Shown here: piece after piece, positions 13,353 to 18,081 of the stretch | Numbering within the stretch: position 1 is the stretch's first letter | Layout of the letters: each line of letters starts with the position of its first letter | Assembly (NCBI GenBank): GCA_949743895.1 | Contig: CATJUX010000067.1 | Coordinates: forward strand, 1 to 18,081 | Length of the DNA: 18,081 nucleotides | DNA from: JANFXS01 sp022791155 | GTDB taxonomy: Bacteria > Bacillota > Clostridia > Lachnospirales > Anaerotignaceae | Direction: 5' to 3' | The notes under the pieces: model-generated | Seen by the model: only the letters and a program-made list of their open reading frames with translations | Told to the model about the DNA's origin: nothing | Databases searched by the model: none | Made by a program: the position numbers and the translations under genes

Positions 13353-14945
13353 ATGTCATATACAGCTTTATACCGCAAGTTCCGCCCTGATTCGTTTTCG
13401 GGAATCATAGGTCAGGAGCATATTGTGAGAACGCTTAAAAATCAAATAGCTTCGGGCCGGGTTTCCCATGCCTATCTTTTTTGCGGAACAAGAGGAACGG
13501 GCAAAACTTCAACAGCAAAAATATTTGCCAAAGCCATAAACTGCATTTCGCTTGAAGAAGGTGAGCCTTGTGGCAAGTGCGACATGTGCCGAGCCATTGA
13601 AGAAGGGCGCAGTGTCAATGTCATAGAAATAGACGCGGCCTCAAACAACAGTGTTGACAACATTCGTGAGATACGCGAGGAAGTTAAATATCCCCCGGCT
13701 GAAGGAAAATATAAGGTTTATATAATCGACGAGGTTCATATGCTTTCACAAGGGGCATATAACGCGCTTCTTAAAACCCTTGAGGAGCCGCCGGAGCATG
13801 TGATGTTTATACTTGCCACAACTGATCCGCAGAAGGTGCCGGCAACAATACACTCGCGTTGTCAGCGGTTCAACTTCAAACGCATTACATCTGAAGAAAT
13901 TGCGGCAACATTGCGGAAATATGTTGACATGGAAGGCATTGAGGCCGAGGACAATGCACTTCGGCACATAGCTGTTTTGTCTGATGGTTCCTTGCGCGAC
14001 AGCCTAAGCATACTTGATCAGTGTGTGTCATTCTTTTTTGATGAGACGATAACGGCCGAAAAGGTCAGAACAATAACAGGCACTGTTGATGACTCTGTGT
14101 TTTTTGACATTGCAAATGCTATATTTGAAAAAGATATACCATTTGCAATGGATGTTATTGATGAAGTTGTCAATTCAGGAAGGGACATAAAACGGTTTTT
14201 AGATGGGCTCATTGTTCATATAAGAAATTTGCTTGTTGCACTGACAGTTGATGAGGCCGAAACAATTCTTGACACACTTGAGGAAAGTTCGCAGCGCTTG
14301 AAGGAACAGGCCCAAAAATTTTCGCCAGAGGAACTCATCAATTTGATCAATGTGTTTTCTGCATTGCAGCCGGAAATGCGATATGCTTCCAACCCAAGGA
14401 TACTCATGGAAGTTGAAATCATAAAACTTTCGGCGCTTTTGGCAGGAAATGACTATTCTTCCATAGCAGCAAAGCTTGTGGAACTGGAGAGAAAAATGAC
14501 AAGCGGAGCATTGCTCAATCAGCCTTCAGCCAACACGGCGACAGTGAAAAAAGGAAAGAAAAAAAATGAGGAAGTCAAAAAAGAACGTCAAAAGGCTGTT
14601 CCTGAAGATGTCAAAGCAGCCATTGAAAACTGGGAGCGCGTCAGCAGCGGTTTTGATGTTATAACATCAGGGCTTTTGAAGGAGTGTTTCCCGGAATATA
14701 TGGAAGATGGGCGCCTGACTGTTGTGTGCAGCAATGCGGCAATTGAAAAGCTGATCAAGGAACGTGCAGAGCGCATAAAATCGGCGTTTGACTCGGCGCT
14801 TGACAAAGACTTTGACGTCAAAACAGTCACGAAAGACAACTTTGATGCATGGAAAAGAATTAACTTTGGAGAAACGGAAGAAAGTGATCCTGAGTTTGAA
14901 AGCCTCATGTCAGGATATATTCCGGACTTAGATTTTGAGGAATAA
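13353..14945 (+). CDS. dnaX: DNA polymerase III subunit gamma/tau (clamp loader ATPase)
   Basis: The motor subunit of the clamp loader, which opens and loads the beta sliding clamp and, in its tau form, tethers polymerase to helicase. It has 530 residues. The AAA+ region (1-180) has Walker A GTRGTGKTS (45-53), a four-cysteine zinc site (C64, C73, C76, C79), Walker B DEVH (126-129) and the SRC arginine finger (168-170). Domain III follows to about 365. A charged linker (GKKKNEEVKKERQ, 401-413) leads to a short tau-type C-terminus. The start at MSYTALYRKFRP is the family norm, with a modest GGGGTG site at 13342-13347; a TTG at 13260 would extend the frame into the SRP RNA and is rejected. An eight-A run in the linker is a candidate slip site. 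It is the first gene of the dnaX-ebfC-recR-thyA-folA operon. Confidence 0.97.
   Translation: MSYTALYRKFRPDSFSGIIGQEHIVRTLKNQIASGRVSHAYLFCGTRGTGKTSTAKIFAKAINCISLEEGEPCGKCDMCRAIEEGRSVNVIEIDAASNNSVDNIREIREEVKYPPAEGKYKVYIIDEVHMLSQGAYNALLKTLEEPPEHVMFILATTDPQKVPATIHSRCQRFNFKRITSEEIAATLRKYVDMEGIEAEDNALRHIAVLSDGSLRDSLSILDQCVSFFFDETITAEKVRTITGTVDDSVFFDIANAIFEKDIPFAMDVIDEVVNSGRDIKRFLDGLIVHIRNLLVALTVDEAETILDTLEESSQRLKEQAQKFSPEELINLINVFSALQPEMRYASNPRILMEVEIIKLSALLAGNDYSSIAAKLVELERKMTSGALLNQPSANTATVKKGKKKNEEVKKERQKAVPEDVKAAIENWERVSSGFDVITSGLLKECFPEYMEDGRLTVVCSNAAIEKLIKERAERIKSAFDSALDKDFDVKTVTKDNFDAWKRINFGETEESDPEFESLMSGYIPDLDFEE
14559..14569 (+). other. candidate -1 slip site in dnaX
   Basis: Eight A residues (14559-14566) are read as AAA AAA AAT. 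A -1 shift, or an added A in the mRNA, gives AAA then an immediate TGA (14567-14569) and a product of 405 residues ending just after domain III. An SD-like AAGGAAA lies a few bases upstream (14551-14557). E. coli (ribosomal frameshift on A-AAA-AAG) and Thermus (polymerase slippage on a nine-A run) make gamma this way. Use here is inferred. Confidence 0.4.
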
Positions 14946-14971
14946 TTTATATATTTTTGGAGGGATTTTAT

Positions 14972-15313
14972 ATGGCAAAAGGCGGTTTTGGCGGAATGGG
15001 AATGGGCATGAACATGAACAATTTGATGAAGCAGGCCCAAAAAATGCAAAAACAAATGGAAGAAGCCCAGGCTTCGCTATCAGAAAAAACAATTGAGACA
15101 ACTTCCGGCGGCGGTGCAGTCAAAATTGTCATAACTGGAAAAAAGGAGATTCAATCCATAAAAATCAACCCGGAGGTTGTTGATCCTGAAGATGTTGAAA
15201 TGCTTGAGGATCTCATGCTTTCAGCTGTCAATGAGGCAATACGTCAGGCTGATGAACTTGCAAACAGCACACTTGGCAAAATAACAGGCGGCCTTGGCGG
15301 AATGTTGGGATAA
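14972..15313 (+). CDS. ebfC: YbaB/EbfC family nucleoid-associated protein
   Basis: A 113-residue DNA-binding protein forming dimers with a tweezer-like shape, thought to affect nucleoid structure and gene expression. Visible features are a Gly/Met-rich N-terminus, the first helix with NLMKQAQKMQKQMEEAQ (17-33), the central strands TTSGGGAVKIVITGKKEIQS (43-62), the INPEVVDPEDVEMLEDL stretch (65-81) and a Gly-rich end. All are usual for YbaB/EbfC, as is the length. The ATG at 14972 follows GGAGGG (14959-14964); a TTG at 14957 would run through that site. It sits between dnaX and recR, its near-universal position, as yaaK does in B. subtilis. Confidence 0.95.
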   Translation: MAKGGFGGMGMGMNMNNLMKQAQKMQKQMEEAQASLSEKTIETTSGGGAVKIVITGKKEIQSIKINPEVVDPEDVEMLEDLMLSAVNEAIRQADELANSTLGKITGGLGGMLG

Positions 15314-15327
15314 AAGGGTGAACATTG

Positions 15328-15927
15328 ATGAATTTTTATGGAAACCCTGTGACAAGGCTGATTGAAGAACTTTCAGGATTGCCGGGGATTGGCGGCAAAA
15401 GTGCTCAAAGACTGGCATTTCACATAATAAACATGCCGGCTGAGAAAGTTTTTTCTTTGGCTGACGCAATCAGAGAAGCAAAAGAGAACGTCAAATATTG
15501 TTCTGTATGCTGCAATCTGACAGACAGCGACCCTTGCAATGTGTGCCAAAATCTCAAAAGGGATCACAGCCTGATTATGGTTGTTGAAGATCCGCGGGAC
15601 ATGGCAGCATATGAAAAAACAAGGGAATTTAATGGCGTTTATCATGTTTTGCACGGTGCAATATCGCCGATGCTTGGCATAGGCCCTCAGGAGATCAAAA
15701 TCAAAGAGCTTTTGAACCGTGTTGGAAAAGAGGGCGCCGAAGAAGTGATAATAGCGACAAACCCAAATGTTGAGGGCGAGGCTACAGCAATGTATATAAG
15801 TAAGCTGCTGAAGCCTATGGGAATCAAAGTTACAAGAATAGCAAACGGAGTTCCTGTTGGCGGGGATCTTGAATATATTGACGAGGTCACACTGTCAAGA
15901 GCCTTGGAGGGCCGGCGGGAAATGTGA
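15328..15927 (+). CDS. recR: recombination mediator protein RecR
   Basis: Part of the RecFOR system that loads RecA on single-stranded gaps; RecR forms a ring clamp that works with RecO. At 199 residues it has normal length and order: helix-hairpin-helix ELSGLPGIGGKSAQRLAFH (14-32), a C4 zinc site (C58, C61, C70, C73), a Toprim domain starting MVVEDPRD (84-91) with the Walker-B-like ATNPNVEGEATAMY (143-156), and the C-terminal GVPVGGDLEYIDEVTLSRAL. The ATG at 15328 is chosen over TTG at 15325 because it gives standard spacing from AAAGGGTG (15313-15320) and the standard N-terminus. It is followed by thyA after 16 bases. Confidence 0.97.
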   Translation: MNFYGNPVTRLIEELSGLPGIGGKSAQRLAFHIINMPAEKVFSLADAIREAKENVKYCSVCCNLTDSDPCNVCQNLKRDHSLIMVVEDPRDMAAYEKTREFNGVYHVLHGAISPMLGIGPQEIKIKELLNRVGKEGAEEVIIATNPNVEGEATAMYISKLLKPMGIKVTRIANGVPVGGDLEYIDEVTLSRALEGRREM

Positions 15928-15943
15928 TTACAACGGAGGAAAT

Positions 15944-16774
15944 ATGAGCGCAGCTGACACAATTTTTATAAAAAACTGCAAAGACATACTCGAAAATGGA
16001 TATTCAACAGAAGATGAGAAAGTTCGCCCCAAATGGGAAGACGGAACTTCAGCTTACACAATCAAAAAATTTGGTGTTGTGAACAGATATGATCTTTCAA
16101 AGGAATTCCCAATCATAACACTTAGATACACAAACTGGAAAGCGGCAATTGACGAACTGCTGTGGATATGGCAGAAAAAAAGCAACGACGTTTCACAGCT
16201 CAACAGCCACATATGGGATCAATGGGTTGGGGAAGACGGCACAATTGGAAAGGCATATGGTTATCAGCTTGGAGTCAAGCACAAATATGCCGAGGGTGAA
16301 TTTGACCAGGTTGACAGAGTTTTGTATGACTTGAAAAACAATCCATATAGCCGAAGAATAATGACAAATATATATAATTTTCAGGATTTGCATGAAATGA
16401 ATCTATATCCATGTGCCTACAGCATGACATTTAATGTTGTTGGCAAAAAACTGAATGCCATACTCAATCAAAGAAGTCAGGACACACTCATGGCAAACAA
16501 TTGGAATGTTGTGCAATATGCTGTTCTTGTACATATGTTTGCACAGGTGAGCGGCCTTGAAGCAGGCGAGCTTGTGCATGTCATAAGTGATATGCACATA
16601 TATGACAGGCATGTGGAAATGGTGAAAGAACTTTTGAAGCGCGAGCCTTTGCCAGCGCCAAAATTTGGCATCAACAAAGAGATTAAAAATTTCTATGATT
16701 TCACAGTTGATGATTTTTGTATTGAAGACTATAAATATGGCCCAAGTTTGGGAAGGATACCTGTGGCGATATAA
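15944..16774 (+). CDS. thyA: thymidylate synthase, Bacillus/phage phi3T type
   Basis: It methylates dUMP to dTMP using methylene-tetrahydrofolate, releasing dihydrofolate. The 276 residues follow the B. subtilis ThyA/phi3T pattern rather than E. coli: ELLWIWQKKSNDV (71-83), HIWDQWVGEDGTIGKAYGYQ (89-108), the catalytic Cys157 in YPCAYSM, NQRSQDT (175-181), and SDMHIYDRH (215-223). dUMP contacts aligned with E. coli R166, S167, D169, N177, H207 and Y209 are present as R177, S178, D180, N188, H218 and Y220. Two motif changes stand out: PCA in place of PCH, and MANNWN in place of the usual LGxPFN. The start has GGAGGA three bases ahead. A longer frame from 15857 overlaps recR and is rejected. folA follows 12 bases later. 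Confidence 0.95.
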   Translation: MSAADTIFIKNCKDILENGYSTEDEKVRPKWEDGTSAYTIKKFGVVNRYDLSKEFPIITLRYTNWKAAIDELLWIWQKKSNDVSQLNSHIWDQWVGEDGTIGKAYGYQLGVKHKYAEGEFDQVDRVLYDLKNNPYSRRIMTNIYNFQDLHEMNLYPCAYSMTFNVVGKKLNAILNQRSQDTLMANNWNVVQYAVLVHMFAQVSGLEAGELVHVISDMHIYDRHVEMVKELLKREPLPAPKFGINKEIKNFYDFTVDDFCIEDYKYGPSLGRIPVAI

Positions 16775-16786
16775 TTGAGGTGCGAC

Positions 16787-17275
16787 ATGACATTGATTGC
16801 GGCAGTTGACGAGAAATGGGGGATTGGTGCGGATGGAAAACTTCTTTCGCCAATTCCAGAGGATTTGAAATTTTTTAGAGAAAAAACAGCCAATTCGGTT
16901 GTGATACTTGGGCGGAAGACATTGTATACATTTCCAGAAGGAAAGCCGCTCAAAAACAGAGAAAATGTTATCGTGACGAGAGACAGAAGTTTTTCTCAAG
17001 AGGGAGCCGAAACGTGCCACAGTGTTGAGGAAGCAGCTGAAACAGCCAAAAAGTTTGGGAAGAATGTTTTTGTTGTTGGAGGGGGATCAATATACAGGCA
17101 AATGCTGAAATATTGTGACACGGCTTATATAACAAAAATTTATAAAACATTTGAGAATGCTGACACATTTATAGAAAACCTTGATGAATCTTCAGAGTGG
17201 AAAGTTGAAAGTGAAAGCGATCTAAAGGAGTATGGCGGCTTGAAATTCAGATTTGTGACATACAAAAGGTTGTAA
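16787..17275 (+). CDS. folA: dihydrofolate reductase
   Basis: It reduces dihydrofolate to tetrahydrofolate with NADPH, renewing the cofactor oxidised by the adjacent thymidylate synthase. The 162-residue protein has the family landmarks: IAAVDEKWGIGADGKLL (4-20) with Trp11, PEDLKFF (24-30) with the proton-donating Asp26 (E. coli D27), ILGRKT (40-45), and VVGGGSIYRQML (96-107), the NADPH-binding glycine loop. The ATG at 16787 follows GAGGTG (16777-16782), which overlaps an in-frame TTG that could extend the protein by four residues. The thyA-folA pairing is common and lets both be expressed together. Confidence 0.95.
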   Translation: MTLIAAVDEKWGIGADGKLLSPIPEDLKFFREKTANSVVILGRKTLYTFPEGKPLKNRENVIVTRDRSFSQEGAETCHSVEEAAETAKKFGKNVFVVGGGSIYRQMLKYCDTAYITKIYKTFENADTFIENLDESSEWKVESESDLKEYGGLKFRFVTYKRL

Positions 17276-17293
17276 CAGACAGGAGTGGTTTTT

Positions 17294-17617
17294 GTGATTA
17301 ACGCAAGCATAGCAATTCAGGTTTTGCCCGACACGCTTGATGACAATGAAACAGTGAGAATTGTTGATGAAGTGATTGCTTATATAGAAAGCACGGGCCT
17401 GAAATTTTTTGTTTCTCCATTTGAAACAACGGTTGAGGGGGACTATGACACGCTTATGGAAATTGTCAAGCAATGTCAGATCATTGCTGTGAAAGCTGGG
17501 GCACCAGGAGTTAAAAGCTATGTTAAAATATTTTTTAATCCAAACAATGAGATATTAACTATCAATGACAAAGTTGACAAGTATATAAGCAAAAATTGTG
17601 ACGAATTGAATAAATGA
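17294..17617 (+). CDS. MTH1187/YkoF family thiamine-binding-like protein
   Basis: A small 107-residue protein of the MTH1187/YqgV (DUF77) family with a ferredoxin-like fold. The family signature is seen as INASIAIQVLPDT (2-14), IVDEVIAYIESTGLKFFVSP (23-42), FETTVEGDYDTLMEIV (43-58) and VKSYVKIFFNP (73-83). Relatives bind thiamine or HMP-like ligands, but the function of this subgroup is not settled. The GTG at 17294 is chosen because AGGAG (17281-17285) lies eight bases ahead; an earlier GTG at 17285 is inside that site. It is the last gene of the dnaX-recR-thyA-folA series and is followed by a strong terminator. No thiamine genes are nearby. Confidence 0.85.
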   Translation: MINASIAIQVLPDTLDDNETVRIVDEVIAYIESTGLKFFVSPFETTVEGDYDTLMEIVKQCQIIAVKAGAPGVKSYVKIFFNPNNEILTINDKVDKYISKNCDELNK

Positions 17618-17621
17618 TGTG

Positions 17622-17658
17622 AACAGGGAAAACTTGAAACTGTGTTTTCCCTGTTTTT
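17622..17658 (+). terminator. intrinsic terminator ending the dnaX-recR-thyA-folA operon
   Basis: AACAGGGAAAAC (17622-17633) and GTTTTCCCTGTT (17644-17655) form a perfect 12-bp stem with a 10-base loop, ending in a T-run. It lies five bases after the last stop codon. Confidence 0.92.
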
Positions 17659-17762
17659 GTTATGAAATGGAAGAATGGAAAAACTTGGGAAACATTAATT
17701 GTGAATTGAGGTTTTTCTGATGCTATCATATAGAAGCTTTGAATTGATCAAATGATAACAAT

Positions 17763-17808
17763 AAATAACGAATTTCAAAAAAGCATAGGTTTTCAAATTT
17801 CGTTATTT
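17763..17808. repeat. inverted repeat at the left edge of the repeat element
   Basis: AAATAACGAA (17763-17772) pairs perfectly with TTCGTTATTT (17799-17808), with three more pairs past a one-base bulge. It includes the first part of the 67-base direct repeat. The second copy lacks the left arm, so the hairpin is specific to copy 1 or marks an element end. The 100 or so bases between the operon terminator and this point show nothing recognisable. Confidence 0.6.
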
Positions 17809-17844
17809 GTAGTTATTATCTGGTCAATTTTAGCTTTCTAAAGT
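17778..17844 (+). repeat. 67-base direct repeat, copy 1
   Basis: Identical to 18015-18081 except one base (T at 17810, C at 18047), at a distance of 237 bases. It contains AAAAAGCATAGGTTTTCAAA, which recurs inverted with small changes at 5-28. It is non-coding in appearance. Confidence 0.95.
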
Positions 17845-17856
17845 GGATTTGAAGCC

Positions 17857-17902
17857 GTGGGAGGGCCATCTCATAGTTGCGAAGGCCGAACGGCCCTCCC
17901 AC
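17857..17902. repeat. GC-rich hairpin inside the repeat region
   Basis: GTGGGAGGGCC (17857-17867) and GGCCCTCCCAC (17892-17902) are perfect 11-base arms around a 24-base loop that holds a second small GGCC-GAAC-GGCC hairpin. This GC-rich block (about 17845-17945) stands out from the AT-rich DNA on both sides. There is no T-run, so it is not a typical terminator. Confidence 0.85.
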
Positions 17903-18014
17903 ACCCTCCCTCCTTGGCCACGCTTTCTGTCGGGAGTTCAAGTTGTAGCCTTTGTTGATATTTAATATTATGGGGAATTTTAAAAAATTAAAAAGAATAT
18001 TTGGCATAAATTTG

Positions 18015-18081
18015 AAAAAGCATAGGTTTTCAAATTTCGTTATTTGCAGTTATTATCTGGTCAATTTTAGCTTTCTAAAGT
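18015..18081 (+). repeat. 67-base direct repeat, copy 2 (reaches window end)
   Basis: One mismatch to 17778-17844. The match runs to the last base of the window, so the repeat, and perhaps the GC-rich block that follows copy 1, may continue beyond it. The 170 bases between the copies hold the GC-rich hairpin and an AT-rich stretch without a convincing gene. Confidence 0.95.

Noticed and set aside
16403..17020. 205-codon frame on the minus strand
   Set aside because: It spans the antisense of thyA and folA, both of which have clear motifs; it shows no domain.
17816..18007. 63-codon frame on the minus strand in the repeat region
   Set aside because: It crosses the direct repeat and the GC-rich hairpin, and has no good ribosome binding site; it is better explained as a chance frame in repeat DNA.
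17763..18081. CRISPR array
   Set aside because: Only two 67-base copies are present with a 170-base gap; there are no regular short repeats and no cas genes.

Overview
The window reads as ordinary chromosome from a low-GC Gram-positive anaerobe, most likely a member of the Clostridia. The evidence is AT-rich codon use with frequent TTG/GTG starts, strong AGGAGG-type ribosome binding sites, a large (about 270 nt) Bacillus/Clostridium-type SRP RNA, a Bacillus/phage phi3T-type thymidylate synthase, and the gene order tadA - SRP RNA - dnaX - ebfC - recR, which is also the Bacillus subtilis order. This placement is inferred from gene content and not from a database match.

Layout, left to right. 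(1) 1-1508: a ClC-family anion transporter behind a possible short leader peptide, then a perfect LexA-like palindrome. (2) 1744-3223: a forward cluster of a DUF402 protein, a RadC-family JAB/MPN protein and a small PspC-domain membrane protein, closed by a hairpin terminator. (3) 3222-5911: two genes on the minus strand, an unrecognised 503-residue protein followed by a CobD/HisC-like PLP enzyme, with a promoter read toward them. (4) 6017-6673: a HAD phosphatase. (5) 7066-10301: a complete TRAP transporter for an organic anion (binding lipoprotein, small and large membrane subunits). An internal terminator, an extended -10 box and mini-ORFs lie between the binding protein and the membrane subunits. 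(6) 10342-12718: a lipoprotein with three calcium-binding VCBS/FG-GAP-like repeats, the tRNA deaminase TadA, and a family-6 hypoxanthine-DNA glycosylase that overlaps tadA. (7) 12950-17658: a consensus promoter and SRP RNA gene, then dnaX, ebfC, recR, thyA, folA and an MTH1187/YkoF-type thiamine-binding-like protein, ending at a strong terminator. (8) 17763-18081: intergenic repeat DNA with a GC-rich hairpin. One short segment of it recurs in inverted orientation at the very start of the window.

The last operon joins secretion (SRP RNA), replication clamp loading (DnaX), recombinational repair (RecR, EbfC) and thymidylate/folate synthesis (ThyA, DHFR). DHFR regenerates the folate that ThyA oxidises. 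The most interesting points are a poly-A slip site in dnaX that would give a gamma-like short product after a -1 shift, the hypoxanthine glycosylase coupled to tadA, the LexA-like palindrome ahead of the radC cluster, the orphan 503-residue protein, and the repeat element at both window ends. I found no CRISPR array, transposase, phage module or tRNA gene, and no clearly new multi-gene system.
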